64,000 nucleotides of DNA from Flavobacterium johnsoniae UW101 (GCF_000016645.1 NC_009441.1:434001-498000); one strand, 5' to 3'. Shown: positions 8,372-17,171, numbered from the stretch's first letter. Notes: a model not told the origin generated them from the letters alone. Numbers and translations are program-made.

Positions 8372-10462
8372 ATGATTTTAAAAAAATATTGTTTTCTTGT
8401 TTTTGTACTTTTTGTTTTTCAAAACATAGAAGCACAAAAAAAGGGAAGCAAAACTATTGATTCTCTCAAAACTGAAAAGCTGAAAGAAGTTGTTATCAGT
8501 TCACTGCACATTAATAATAGTTTATTAAATACTCCGGCTTCGATAGGTATTCTTTCAAAAAAAGATTTACTGCAAAATAATACCACTGATATTACAACGG
8601 TTATCAATACAATTCCTGGTGTATTTATGCAGTCTTCTAATTTTACAACAAGCCGAATTTCTATTCGCGGTATTGGCGCAAGAACTACTTATGGAACTAA
8701 TAAAATTAGAGCTTTTTATGGCAGTATTCCATTAACATCCGGAAACAGCGAAACGGTTATTGATGATATTGATCTCGAAAACCTCAATCAAATTGAAATT
8801 ATTAAAGGACCGCTTTCGAGTGTTTATGGCGCAGGTTTGGGCGGTGCAATTTTAATTTCACCTCAACTTTCTAACAACGGAAACCAAAGTGCAGGAATAA
8901 GTACTGTTTTCGGTTCTTTTGGATTATTAAAAAACAGCCTGAATTTTGGTTTAGATGAAAAATCAGGAAGTTTGAACATCAGCTACCACAATCTAAAAAC
9001 CGATGGCTGGCGGGAAAACAGCTCCTATAATCGCGAAGGAATTACACTTGCCGGAGAATTATTCCGAAAAGAAAACAGCAAACTTACCTACTTTTCAAAT
9101 TATACTTATTTAAAGGCTTTTATTCCGAGTTCGATTAGTAAAGAAGTTTTTAATACAAATCCAAAAGCCGGAGCGCCAACCTGGGTTGCCTCAAAAGGAT
9201 ATAAAGAATACAAATCGGTTTTGGGCGGATTGGCTTATGATTTTAATATTAATGAAAATTTGAAGAATTCAACTTCAGTTTTTATCAATTATAAAGACAG
9301 CAACGAACCTCGTCCGTTTGATATTCTTCGTCAATATACATTTGCAACAGGTGCAAGAACTCAGTTTTCGGGAAATTTTAAAATTGGAAGAGTCGAAAAT
9401 CAGTTTATTGCCGGTGCAGAATATTTTACAGATACGTATAGTGGGAATACTTTTCAAAATCTTTATCAGCAAAATAATGGCTTAGGAAGTCTGCAGGGAA
9501 ATCAACTTACAGAAACGGATCAAAAAAGACATTTCTACAATATATTTTCCCAATTAAGAACTTTATTATCTGATCAATTAGAAATTCAGGCAGGTTTAAA
9601 TTATAACAAAACCAGATTTGACCTCAACAATTATACAGAAAACATCAATGAAGAATATAGTTATGATGGCATTTTTTCACCTCAAATTTCATTTCTATAC
9701 AAACCACATTCTTTAAAAACACTTTATTTTTCTGTCAGCCGGGGATTTTCACTTCCTGCAACAGAAGAAACACTTACAAGTGAAGGCAAAATCAATCCTG
9801 ACATAAAACCAGAAAACGGATATAATTTTGAAGTCGGCGGAAAATTCTACTTTTTCAACAAAAGACTTTATACCGAAATCTCTTTGTACCGAATGGAGAT
9901 TAAAGACTTACTGGTTGCCAAAAGAGTCGGCGATGACCAATATGTGGGTGCAAATGCGGGAAAAACATTTCATGAAGGCATCGAAATTACTTTAAATCAC
10001 AATTGGCCCATTAATCGATTTTTGGTGTTGAACTCTTATTTAGCAGGATCTATAGGAAATTACAAATTCAAAGAATTTATTGACAGCGGTAATGATTTTT
10101 CTGGAAACAAACTAACAGGAGTTGCTCCTCAAAAAATTAATGCAGGCATAACATTAAATACCAATATTGGCGTTTACTTTAGTACTGATTATCAATTTGT
10201 GGGAGAAATTCAGCTAAATGATGCCAATACAGCATATTCAGATTCATATACTATTCTGAATTTAAAAACAGGTTATCGATTTGAAATTTTACGAGGTTTA
10301 ACGAGCCATATCTCTGCCGGGGTAAACAATGTAACCAATGAGAAATATGCTTCGCTGATTCTGCCAAATGCAGTGCCAACAGGAAACTCATCTCCACGAT
10401 ATTATTATCCGGGACTTCCTGTAAATTATTACGGAGCCGTATCCTTAAATTATTTATTTTAG
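8372..10462 (+). CDS. TonB-dependent outer-membrane receptor (FecA/FhuA-like)
   Basis: 696-aa transporter that imports a substrate across the outer membrane, powered by TonB-ExbBD. Signal peptide ends near NIEAQ (residue 22). The plug domain (about 35-155) shows TTVINTIPGVFMQ, SRISIRGIG and IEIIKGPLSSVYGAG. The 22-stranded barrel follows (PEKGYNFEVG-like block at KPENGYNFEVGGKF) and ends in the C-terminal phenylalanine of LNYLF. There is no carboxypeptidase-like N-terminal domain, so it is not a SusC type; size and plug suggest siderophore or metal-chelate uptake (inference). The next gene starts on the base after its stop. Confidence 0.93.
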   Translation: MILKKYCFLVFVLFVFQNIEAQKKGSKTIDSLKTEKLKEVVISSLHINNSLLNTPASIGILSKKDLLQNNTTDITTVINTIPGVFMQSSNFTTSRISIRGIGARTTYGTNKIRAFYGSIPLTSGNSETVIDDIDLENLNQIEIIKGPLSSVYGAGLGGAILISPQLSNNGNQSAGISTVFGSFGLLKNSLNFGLDEKSGSLNISYHNLKTDGWRENSSYNREGITLAGELFRKENSKLTYFSNYTYLKAFIPSSISKEVFNTNPKAGAPTWVASKGYKEYKSVLGGLAYDFNINENLKNSTSVFINYKDSNEPRPFDILRQYTFATGARTQFSGNFKIGRVENQFIAGAEYFTDTYSGNTFQNLYQQNNGLGSLQGNQLTETDQKRHFYNIFSQLRTLLSDQLEIQAGLNYNKTRFDLNNYTENINEEYSYDGIFSPQISFLYKPHSLKTLYFSVSRGFSLPATEETLTSEGKINPDIKPENGYNFEVGGKFYFFNKRLYTEISLYRMEIKDLLVAKRVGDDQYVGANAGKTFHEGIEITLNHNWPINRFLVLNSYLAGSIGNYKFKEFIDSGNDFSGNKLTGVAPQKINAGITLNTNIGVYFSTDYQFVGEIQLNDANTAYSDSYTILNLKTGYRFEILRGLTSHISAGVNNVTNEKYASLILPNAVPTGNSSPRYYYPGLPVNYYGAVSLNYLF

Positions 10463-11044
10463 ATGCTTGAAACCAAAACAAATTCAATGACCGTACTTTC
10501 TGAATTGCAGGAAAAACTGGATTATGTAAGCGCTTATCGGGAAAACCGTTTAAAGTGCGCGCAGGATGTTCTCGAAAATCCATATTTGTTTAATGAATTA
10601 ATTTCGATTTGTTTTTCGCCCGAAGACAAAAACAATCACAAAGCCTGCTGGATTTTAGAGTTTGTATCGTATGAAGAATTGCTTTGGCTCCAGCCTCATC
10701 TCGATTTTTTCTTTTCGAATCTAAAAGTTTTAAAAGACGAAAGTTCTATTCGCCCTATTGCAAAAGTCGTACAGCTCTTAGTAAAATCGCATTATAAAAA
10801 AGACGAAAATAGTATTCATTTATCAGAAAAAAATCTTCAGGACTGCATAGAGGCAAGTTTTGACTGGCTTATTAACGACGTAAAAGTTGCGACAAAAGCG
10901 TATTCTATAAGAACATTATATGTTTTAGGAAACCACTACGACTGGATTCATCCTGAATTACAAATCATCCTGAATAAAGATTACGGAGATCATTCGGCAG
11001 CTTACAAAGCCGTAGCACGCGAAGTTTTAAAAAAAATTGAATAG
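10463..11044 (+). CDS. conserved protein with HEAT-like helical repeats
   Basis: 193 aa, cytoplasmic, all-helical in appearance with repeated segments (ELISICFSP.., CWILEFVSYEELLWLQPHLDFF, SIRPIAKVVQLLVKSHY, AYSIRTLYVLGN, SAAYKAVAREVLKKIE) that look like HEAT/ARM-type repeats. Similar short proteins in Flavobacteriia are often labelled adenylosuccinate lyase in databases, but no catalytic motif of that enzyme is present, so I regard that name as misleading. Its ATG abuts the TAG of the TonB receptor with no gap, implying translational coupling. ATG 10487 is an alternative start. Confidence 0.75.
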   Translation: MLETKTNSMTVLSELQEKLDYVSAYRENRLKCAQDVLENPYLFNELISICFSPEDKNNHKACWILEFVSYEELLWLQPHLDFFFSNLKVLKDESSIRPIAKVVQLLVKSHYKKDENSIHLSEKNLQDCIEASFDWLINDVKVATKAYSIRTLYVLGNHYDWIHPELQIILNKDYGDHSAAYKAVAREVLKKIE

Positions 11045-11052
11045 TTTTAATA

Positions 11053-11194
11053 GCCACGAATTCTCGAATTATTTTTAAACATAGATTTAATAAAATTTCG
11101 TGAATTCGTGGCAAAAAACAAAAAGTAGAAAATCATTTTTAATCCTTTTATCCCGATAGCTATCGGGAGTGGCAAAACTTTATCAATTCGTGGC
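11053..11194. repeat. inverted-repeat element with GCCACGAATT ends
   Basis: GCCACGAATTCTCG (11053-11066) pairs with CGTGAATTCGTGGC (11099-11112), one mismatch; another AATTCGTGGC follows at 11185-11194. A related element lies at 25055-25168. Confidence 0.65.
11151..11168. repeat. 18-bp perfect palindrome TCCCGATAGCTATCGGGA
   Basis: Fully self-complementary. Its 16-bp core recurs at 15753-15768 and, with one change, at 41517-41534, always intergenic. Confidence 0.85.
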
Positions 11195-11232
11195 GAAAAA
11201 AACTAAATTTTGGCTGAAAAAAGATTAAAAAG

Positions 11233-11240
11233 TATCTTTG
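11233..11240 (+). promoter_or_regulatory. minus-7 element TATCTTTG of purK
   Basis: Exact TAnnTTTG match 17 bases before ATG 11258; it lies inside the longer TTG-initiated frame from 11210 and so favours the ATG. Confidence 0.75.
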
Positions 11241-11257
11241 CAAAAACACAACTCAAA

Positions 11258-12412
11258 ATGAATTATTTTTCTTCTGATTTTAAATTAGGAATATTAGGCG
11301 GCGGGCAATTAGGCAAAATGCTTTTGTTCGACACCAGAAAATTTGACATACAAACTTACGTTCTGGATCCAAGCGACGAAGCACCAAGTAAAATTGCCTG
11401 CAACAAATTCTTTAAAGGCGATTTAATGGATTATGAAACGGTTTACAACTTTGGAAAACAAGTCGATGTTCTGACTTTTGAAATCGAATTGGTAAACCTT
11501 GAAGCTTTAACGCAGTTAGAAAACGAAGGCGTAAAAGTATATCCGTCTCCTAAAACTTTAAAAGGAATTCAGAATAAAGGAACTCAAAAAGATTTTTATA
11601 CTCAAAGTAATATCCCAACTGCATCATATTTACGTTTTGAAAGTCCTGCACATTTGCAAAAATCTGTTGGAAACAACGAAATCACTATTCCGTTTGTATG
11701 GAAATGCACCGAGTTTGGATACGACGGAAATGGCGTAAAAGTAATTCGTCAGATTTCTGACATGGACGATTTACCAAATGTAGAATGTATTGCAGAAACG
11801 ATGGTTCCGTTCAAAAACGAATTGGCGGTAATTGTAGTAAGAAATCCATCAGGAGAAATTAAAACATATCCGGTTGTAGAAATGGAATTTCACCCAGAAG
11901 CGAATCAGGTTGAATACGTAATCTGCCCGGCAAGAATCGACGAAAAAGTAGCTGAAAAAGCCAGAGCAATTGCTTTGAATGTTTCAGAGAAATTCAATCA
12001 TGTTGGACTTTTGGCTGTTGAAATGTTCCAGACTCAGGACGATGAAATTTTGGTAAACGAAGTAGCACCGCGTCCGCACAATTCAGGACATTATTCAATC
12101 GAAGCAAGCTACACTTCACAATTCGAAAATCATTTACGTGCTATTTTAGATCTTCCGTTAGGAAACACAGACAGTAAAGTTGCCGGAATTATGGTAAATT
12201 TAGTGGGTGCCGAAGGTCATTCTGGAAATGTCGTTTATGAAAATATCGAAACCATTTTAGGATGGGATGGCGTTACACCGCATATTTACGGCAAAAAAGA
12301 AACTCGCCCTTTTAGAAAAATGGGACACGTTACGATCGTAAACGAAAACATGCAGGAAGCCAGAAGAATTGCACAAGAAGTTAAGAATACTATTAAAGTA
12401 ATTAGCGCTTAA
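11258..12412 (+). CDS. purK: N5-carboxyaminoimidazole ribonucleotide synthase
   Basis: ATP-grasp enzyme that carboxylates AIR with bicarbonate and ATP in purine synthesis. 384 aa from ATG 11258. The N-terminal pre-ATP-grasp fold begins LGILGGGQLGKM; the ATP-grasp core includes VWKCTEFGYDGNGVKVI and NEVAPRPHNSGHYSIEA. The frame extends to TTG 11210, but the promoter element inside that extension makes the ATG the likely start. purE follows after 100 bases on the same strand, the usual partner in the two-step bacterial route to CAIR. Confidence 0.96.
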   Translation: MNYFSSDFKLGILGGGQLGKMLLFDTRKFDIQTYVLDPSDEAPSKIACNKFFKGDLMDYETVYNFGKQVDVLTFEIELVNLEALTQLENEGVKVYPSPKTLKGIQNKGTQKDFYTQSNIPTASYLRFESPAHLQKSVGNNEITIPFVWKCTEFGYDGNGVKVIRQISDMDDLPNVECIAETMVPFKNELAVIVVRNPSGEIKTYPVVEMEFHPEANQVEYVICPARIDEKVAEKARAIALNVSEKFNHVGLLAVEMFQTQDDEILVNEVAPRPHNSGHYSIEASYTSQFENHLRAILDLPLGNTDSKVAGIMVNLVGAEGHSGNVVYENIETILGWDGVTPHIYGKKETRPFRKMGHVTIVNENMQEARRIAQEVKNTIKVISA

Positions 12413-12512
12413 ATTAGTCTGCAGTCACAGTTTACAGTTTAAAACTATAATATTTTTAAGTATCAGAAATAACTTGAAACCTGAAACTTAAAACTTGAAA
12501 CAAATAAAAAAC

Positions 12513-12998
12513 ATGAGCAAAGTAGCCATTATAATGGGAAGCATCTCAGACATGCCAGTTATGCAGGATGCAATAGACATATTAAAACAATTTAATGTAG
12601 AAGTTGAAGTTGATATCGTTTCGGCACACAGAACGCCGGAGAAATTATTCGATTTCAGTAAAAATGCACATACTCGCGGCATTTCGGTAATTATTGCCGG
12701 AGCGGGCGGTGCAGCACATTTACCGGGAATGGTGGCTTCAATGTCTCCGCTTCCTGTAATTGGAGTTCCTGTAAAATCAAGCAATTCTATCGACGGCTGG
12801 GATTCGGTATTATCGATTCTACAAATGCCAGGCGGTGTTCCTGTTGCAACTGTAGCTTTAAACGGTGCAAAAAACGCTGGGATCTTAGCAGCACAAATCA
12901 TTGGAAGCCACGACAAAAAAGTTTTAGATACTATTATTTCTTATAAAGAAGAACTGAAAGCTGCGGTTAATAAAGCGGCTGAAGGTTTAAAGAAGTAA
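12513..12998 (+). CDS. purE: N5-CAIR mutase (class I PurE)
   Basis: Moves the carboxylate of N5-CAIR to give CAIR. 161 aa from ATG 12513 (MSKVAIIMGS); the 6-codon longer form begins at a TTG in AT-rich spacer and is not preferred. Class I signatures: GSISDMPVM, VSAHRTP with the active-site histidine, GAGGAAHLPGMVAS, and GVPVATVALNGAKNAG. Forms an octamer in the family. Downstream partner of purK. Confidence 0.96.
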   Translation: MSKVAIIMGSISDMPVMQDAIDILKQFNVEVEVDIVSAHRTPEKLFDFSKNAHTRGISVIIAGAGGAAHLPGMVASMSPLPVIGVPVKSSNSIDGWDSVLSILQMPGGVPVATVALNGAKNAGILAAQIIGSHDKKVLDTIISYKEELKAAVNKAAEGLKK

Positions 12999-13001
12999 TT
13001 T

Positions 13002-13057
13002 CACAGAGATACACAAAGAAGACACAGAGGCACACAAATTTTTTGTGTATCTCTGTG
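13002..13057. repeat. 16-bp perfect inverted repeat after purE
   Basis: CACAGAGATACACAAA (13002-13017) and TTTGTGTATCTCTGTG (13042-13057) are exact complements with a 24-base loop and a short T-run after. It may end purE transcription, but the same wording is common as a dispersed intergenic element in flavobacterial genomes. Confidence 0.75.
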
Positions 13058-13138
13058 TTTTTACTTTGAGAAACTTTGCGAAATAATCTACATCGGAATT
13101 ATTAACGATTCATTATAAAAAATTCTAAAAGAAAAACT

Positions 13139-13146
13139 TAACTTTG
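13139..13146 (+). promoter_or_regulatory. minus-7 element TAACTTTG of the RelBE/ParE-type pair
   Basis: Exact TAnnTTTG match 13 bases before the antitoxin ATG at 13160. Confidence 0.7.
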
Positions 13147-13159
13147 AGAAAAAAGCAAA

Positions 13160-13387
13160 ATGAACATTCAAACTTCTAAAATAGAGCTCGCTAAAATTGT
13201 TTTAGACATTGATAATCCTGATTTAATTCAGGAAATTGTAGAGTTCATTCAATCTAAAGAAAGCCTTTCTGAAAAATTAAAAAACAATATAAGTGAGGCT
13301 ATTTATTCTTTAGACAATAATGAAGGAATTTCGCATGATGTTGTTATGGAAGAAACCAAAAATCGTTATTCAAAATATTTTAAATAA
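13160..13387 (+). CDS. putative antitoxin of a type II RelBE/ParDE-like module
   Basis: 75 aa, helical and charged: an N-terminal helix (MNIQTSKIELAKIVLDIDN) with LIQEIVEFIQ, then a C-terminal arm (ISHDVVMEETKNRYSKYF) of the sort that wraps the toxin in small Bacteroidota antitoxins. Identification rests mainly on position: its stop overlaps the toxin start (TAATG, one shared base), the standard antitoxin-first order. It would neutralise the toxin and, with it, repress the promoter at 13139 (family knowledge, not visible here). Confidence 0.8.
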   Translation: MNIQTSKIELAKIVLDIDNPDLIQEIVEFIQSKESLSEKLKNNISEAIYSLDNNEGISHDVVMEETKNRYSKYFK

Positions 13388-13674
13388 TGAATGTAATTTG
13401 GGCTCCACAAGCTAAACAAGACTTTTGGAACAACATCGATTATTTGGAAGCCGAATGGTCTGAAAAAGTTGCTCAAAATTTCATTGACAAAGTAAATGCC
13501 ACAATAAAACTTTTAAAAAATGACAATGTTTTATTTATAAAAACAAACTACAAAAGCGTTTATAAAATTGTCATTACCAAACACATTTCACTTTATTATC
13601 GTATCGAAAACACTAATTTAGAGTTACTTCGATTTTGGAATACTTTTCAGGATACGGAGAAATTCAAATTATGA
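13387..13674 (+). CDS. RelE/ParE superfamily toxin
   Basis: 95 aa. Pattern of the RelE/ParE fold: MNVIWAPQAKQDFWNNIDYLEAEWSE (first strand and helical hairpin), then IKTNYKSVYKIVITKHISLYYRIENTNLELLRFWNT, the central strands with the IxxxLYYRI and LLRFWNT ends. RelE members cleave mRNA on the ribosome and ParE members poison gyrase; the sequence alone does not decide, though this subgroup is usually called RelE/ParE. Overlaps the antitoxin stop by one base. Confidence 0.88.
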   Translation: MNVIWAPQAKQDFWNNIDYLEAEWSEKVAQNFIDKVNATIKLLKNDNVLFIKTNYKSVYKIVITKHISLYYRIENTNLELLRFWNTFQDTEKFKL

Positions 13675-13710
13675 TTTTCTAATTTTATATTTTTAAATAG
13701 CATAAACAAT

Positions 13711-15738
13711 ATGAGCATTTTAACACAATACTTTAACACCAAACATAATACCGCGCCTTTTTCGCAAATTAAAATCGAAGATTATGTTCCTGCTTTCAAC
13801 GAAGGAATTGCTTTGGCTAAAGCCGAAATTGATGCGATTGTAAATAATCCAGATGTACCTACTTTTGAAAACACCATTGTGGCAATGGATTATTCTGGTG
13901 ACATTTTAGATCGTCTTTCTAGTATTTTCTTCAATTTAAATTCGGCTGAAACGAATGACGAAATGCAGAAAATTGCGCAAGAAGTTTCGCCTCTACTTTC
14001 AGAATTTGGAAATGACATTCGTTTGAATGCAGATTTATTTGCGAGAGTAAAAGCAGTTTATGATCAAAAAGAAAGTTTGAATCTGAATCCGGAACAAACA
14101 ACTTTATTAGATAAAAAATACAAAAGCTTTTCTAGAAACGGAGCCAACTTGCCAGAAGACAAGAAAAACCAGTTAAGAGAAATCGACAAAGAATTATCAA
14201 AATTGAGTTTACAATTTGGCGAAAATGTTTTGGCAGAGACGAACAACTTCGAGTTGCATTTAACAGATGAAAAGGATTTGTCAGGTTTGCCAGAAGGAAC
14301 AATTGAAGCAGCTAGATTATTAGCCAAAAATCAGGAAAAAGAAGGTTGGATTTTTACTTTAGATCATCCAAGTTATATTCCGTTTTTGACTTATGCTGAC
14401 AATCGTGAATTGCGAAAAAAAATGGCGATTGCTTTTGGAGCAAAAGCATTTCAGAATAACGAATTCAACAATGAAGAAAACGTTTTGAAAATTGCTAAAC
14501 TTCGTCATGAAAGAGCCAATTTATTAGGTTACAAAACACACGCGCATTTTGTTCTGGAAGAAAGAATGGCTGAAAGTCCAGAGAAAGTTTTCTCTTTCTT
14601 AAATGATTTATTGGCAAAAGCTAAACCAGCGGCTCAAAAAGAATTTGCAGAATTAACTGCTTTCGCGAAAGAATTGGACGGAATAGAACAATTAGAAAAA
14701 TGGGACGGTGCTTATTATTCTGAAAAATTAAAACAACAGCTTTTTAATTTAGACGATGAAAAGCTTAAACCTTATTTTCAATTAGAAAAAGTTTTAGACG
14801 GTGCTTTTACAGTTGCCAAAAAATTATACGGTTTAACTTTTACAGAAGTTTTTGATATTGATAAATACCACGAAGAAGTTACCACTTATGAAGTAAAAGA
14901 TGCTAATGACAATTTAGTTTCTATTTTCTACGCAGATTTCTTCCCAAGAAAAGGAAAAAGAAACGGTGCATGGATGACTTCATTCAAATCGCAATATGTG
15001 AAAGACGGCGTAAACGAAAGACCGCATATTTCTAACGTTTGTAATTTCACGAAACCAACAGAAACAAAACCTTCATTATTAACTTTTAATGAAGTAACGA
15101 CTTTATTCCACGAATTTGGACATGGTTTGCATGGAATGCTGGCTGATACCGTTTACCCAAGTTTATCTGGAACTTCTGTTTACTGGGATTTCGTAGAATT
15201 GCCAAGTCAGATTATGGAAAACTGGTGTTATGAGCCGGAAGCTTTGGCTTTGTTTGCGAATCATTATGAGACGGGAGAAATTATTCCGATTGAATATGTA
15301 CAGAAAATTAAAGAAAGTGCAAGTTTCCAAGAAGGTTTAGCAACGCTGCGCCAATTGAGTTTTGGATTATTAGATATGGCATGGCACGGACAAGATCCAA
15401 CCAATATTACAGATCTAAAAGCTTTCGAAACTGAACAATTTGCTAACACACAATTGTATCCAGACGTAAAAGAAAATGCTATGAGTACAGCATTTTCTCA
15501 TATTTTCCAAGGAGGTTATTCTTCTGGATATTACAGCTACAAATGGGCTGAAGTTCTGGATGCGGATGCTTTTGAATATTTCCATGAAAACGGAATTTTC
15601 AACGAAGAAATTGCTAAGAAATTTAAAGATAACGTTCTTTCAAAAGGAGGAACAGAACATCCAATGACTTTATACAAACGTTTTAGAGGTCAGGAACCAA
15701 AACCGGAAGCTTTGCTGAAAAGAGCGGGATTGCTTTAA
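13711..15738 (+). CDS. M3 family zinc metallopeptidase (peptidyl-dipeptidase Dcp type)
   Basis: 675 aa, no signal peptide. Cleaves peptides or dipeptides from C-termini of oligopeptides in the thimet-oligopeptidase/Dcp clan. Zinc site HEFGH at residues 467-471 with the third ligand Glu496 in DFVELPSQ, and the conserved C-terminal GGYSSGYYSYKWAEVLDADAF with its substrate-binding tyrosines. Length matches Dcp (about 680 aa). It has its own start 36 bases after the toxin gene and is probably functionally unrelated to it. Confidence 0.95.
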   Translation: MSILTQYFNTKHNTAPFSQIKIEDYVPAFNEGIALAKAEIDAIVNNPDVPTFENTIVAMDYSGDILDRLSSIFFNLNSAETNDEMQKIAQEVSPLLSEFGNDIRLNADLFARVKAVYDQKESLNLNPEQTTLLDKKYKSFSRNGANLPEDKKNQLREIDKELSKLSLQFGENVLAETNNFELHLTDEKDLSGLPEGTIEAARLLAKNQEKEGWIFTLDHPSYIPFLTYADNRELRKKMAIAFGAKAFQNNEFNNEENVLKIAKLRHERANLLGYKTHAHFVLEERMAESPEKVFSFLNDLLAKAKPAAQKEFAELTAFAKELDGIEQLEKWDGAYYSEKLKQQLFNLDDEKLKPYFQLEKVLDGAFTVAKKLYGLTFTEVFDIDKYHEEVTTYEVKDANDNLVSIFYADFFPRKGKRNGAWMTSFKSQYVKDGVNERPHISNVCNFTKPTETKPSLLTFNEVTTLFHEFGHGLHGMLADTVYPSLSGTSVYWDFVELPSQIMENWCYEPEALALFANHYETGEIIPIEYVQKIKESASFQEGLATLRQLSFGLLDMAWHGQDPTNITDLKAFETEQFANTQLYPDVKENAMSTAFSHIFQGGYSSGYYSYKWAEVLDADAFEYFHENGIFNEEIAKKFKDNVLSKGGTEHPMTLYKRFRGQEPKPEALLKRAGLL

Positions 15739-15752
15739 TTTTAGATTTTAGA

Positions 15753-15768
15753 CCCGATAGCTATCGGG
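15753..15768. repeat. palindrome CCCGATAGCTATCGGG (second copy)
   Basis: Identical to the core at 11152-11167; placed directly after an AGATTTT-type heptamer stretch (15739-15752) and before the terminator of the M3 peptidase gene. Confidence 0.85.
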
Positions 15769-15784
15769 ATAGATTTCAGATTAT

Positions 15785-15814
15785 AACCGAAGTAGAAATG
15801 CTTCGGTTTTTTAT
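15785..15814 (+). terminator. terminator of the M3 peptidase gene
   Basis: AACCGAAG, 8-base loop, CTTCGGTT and a T-run. The stem is the same as in the palindrome at 18756-18784. Confidence 0.85.
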
Positions 15815-15871
15815 TTGTTTTACTTTAACTATCTTCGCATTTTTTAAATCTTAATCTTACAAAAATAAGTC

Positions 15872-16531
15872 GTGAAAAAATATTTTAAAATAGCGTTTTA
15901 CCTTGCCATTATCGGGTTAATTGCGGTTGTTACAGTAAATTATTGGGTAAAATCTTCAACCGAAACCAAGATTTATTACTCAATTAAAAAGTTACCTAAA
16001 AATGATGTGGGAATTATTTTTGGAGCAGGAATTAACGGAGATCAGCCAAGCAAATATTTAAAAGATCGTTTGGATGCCGGAATTATGCTTTGGAAAGCAA
16101 AACGTATCAATAAAATTTTACTTTCGGGAGATAATGGCCGTGATGAATATGATGAATTAACTGTAATGAAAAATTACTGCTACAATCAGGGCGTTGATAC
16201 AACCAAAATATTTGTTGATTATGCAGGTTTTGATACTTACTCAACAATGTATCGTGCTAAACATATTTTCAAAATTAAGAAAGCCACTTTAATCTCTCAG
16301 GAATATCACTTAAACCGCGCGGTTTATATTGGTAACAAATTAGAAATAAAGTCAGTTGGTTTTTCTGCTAATAATGGAGAATATTTAGGATATAAATATG
16401 TTACTTTTAGAGAATATCTTTCCGTTTTTAAATCTTTCTTTGATGTTCTAAGAAATCGCGAACCTCGTTTTTTAGGCGGAGAGATTAATATTAACGGAGA
16501 ATCGAACTATTCTAAAGAAGATAAACGATAA
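15872..16531 (+). CDS. SanA/YdcF-like membrane-anchored protein (DUF218)
   Basis: 219 aa starting at GTG 15872. One N-terminal membrane segment (residues 6-27), then a DUF218 domain: VGIIFGAGIN, LKDRLDAGIMLW, KILLSGDNGRDEYDE, VDYAGFDTYSTMYRA, and ATLISQEYHLNRAVYI. The family includes SanA, linked to vancomycin sensitivity and envelope barrier function in E. coli; the reaction is not established. A one-mismatch minus-7 element TATCTTCG lies at 15830-15837. It ends at a terminator shared with the convergent HicAB genes. Confidence 0.85.
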   Translation: MKKYFKIAFYLAIIGLIAVVTVNYWVKSSTETKIYYSIKKLPKNDVGIIFGAGINGDQPSKYLKDRLDAGIMLWKAKRINKILLSGDNGRDEYDELTVMKNYCYNQGVDTTKIFVDYAGFDTYSTMYRAKHIFKIKKATLISQEYHLNRAVYIGNKLEIKSVGFSANNGEYLGYKYVTFREYLSVFKSFFDVLRNREPRFLGGEININGESNYSKEDKR

Positions 16532-16533
16532 AG

Positions 16534-16567
16534 AAAAAACCAGAAACATTTCTGTTTCTAGTTTTTT
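16534..16567. terminator. bidirectional terminator between sanA-like gene and hicB
   Basis: AAAAAACCAGAAAC and GTTTCTAGTTTTTT pair with one mismatch around a 6-base loop. Confidence 0.8.
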
Positions 16568-16918
16568 CTAACTTAAAATTTCTTCATGTTTAACAACATA
16601 CGACAACGCTTCTTTTACAATTTCATTTAAGTTTAATCCTTTTTTAGAAGCTAAAAGAGCTATTTTTTGATGTAACTCTTGAGACACTCTCACATTAAAA
16701 GATCCTTTATATGTTTTATCTGGAACTTTATTCAAGACTTTGCATGTCTCCAAATAATCATCAACAGCTTCTTTAAAAGATTCTTCCAATTCTGTAACAG
16801 AAGAACCTTCAAAGGTTATTAAATCATTTATACCTTGAATTTTTCCAAAGAATATTTTATCGTCTGCAGAAAATTCTAATGTACCAATGTATCCGTTATA
16901 TTCTAAATAGTTTTTCAT
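16568..16918 (-). CDS. hicB: HicB family antitoxin
   Basis: 116 aa from ATG 16918. N-terminal degenerate RNase H-like HicB fold (MKNYLEYNGYIGTLEFSADD, FFGKIQGINDLITFEG, EESFKEAVDDYLETC), C-terminal ribbon-helix-helix DNA-binding part (GSFNVRVSQELHQKIALLAS, GLNLNEIVKEALSYV). It neutralises HicA and represses the operon. The start is one base after the hicA stop; a longer frame to 16951 overlaps hicA and is not preferred. Confidence 0.93.
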   Translation of the reverse strand: MKNYLEYNGYIGTLEFSADDKIFFGKIQGINDLITFEGSSVTELEESFKEAVDDYLETCKVLNKVPDKTYKGSFNVRVSQELHQKIALLASKKGLNLNEIVKEALSYVVKHEEILS

Positions 16919-16919
16919 C

Positions 16920-17162
16920 TTACAATTCCAAATGTTCAATAATAATATCAAGCTGATATCCCTTCAAAATTTTTTGTGGATGTGGTTCATGTAGACTTAT
17001 AATCACTTTATTTTCATTCACAAATTTTCTTCTTGAACCACCTGTCTTTCCTTGTGAAATCTGATTATAACCAAAATGGTTCAAAACTTTTAGCATTTCG
17101 TCCCAAGAAAAATCTTTAGGTTTTGACTTCAACCTTTCGATAAGTTTATCAATTTTACTCAT
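16920..17162 (-). CDS. hicA: HicA family mRNA interferase toxin
   Basis: 80 aa. dsRBD-like HicA fold with FSWDEMLKVLNHFGY, GGSRRKF, and the active-site histidine in ISLHEPHP (His58). It cleaves RNA, stopping translation, and is held by HicB encoded directly downstream. A TAAATTTG element lies at 17171 to 17164, only one base before the ATG, so the transcript may be leaderless. Confidence 0.92.
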   Translation of the reverse strand: MSKIDKLIERLKSKPKDFSWDEMLKVLNHFGYNQISQGKTGGSRRKFVNENKVIISLHEPHPQKILKGYQLDIIIEHLEL

Positions 17163-17163
17163 A

Positions 17164-17171
17164 CAAATTTA
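17164..17171 (-). promoter_or_regulatory. minus-7-like TAAATTTG directly before hicA
   Basis: Exact TAnnTTTG on the minus strand, one base before ATG 17162. If used, transcription would begin at or inside the start codon. Confidence 0.5.

Noticed and set aside
10463..11044. Adenylosuccinate lyase
   Set aside because: The protein is 193 aa with HEAT-like helices and none of the lyase signature or catalytic residues.
11210..11257. TTG-initiated extension of purK
   Set aside because: The extension contains the minus-7 element TATCTTTG and non-conserved residues; ATG 11258 gives the normal PurK N-terminus.
12488..12916. 142-codon open frame antisense to purE
   Set aside because: Lies wholly across purE on the other strand, with the odd composition expected of a shadow frame.
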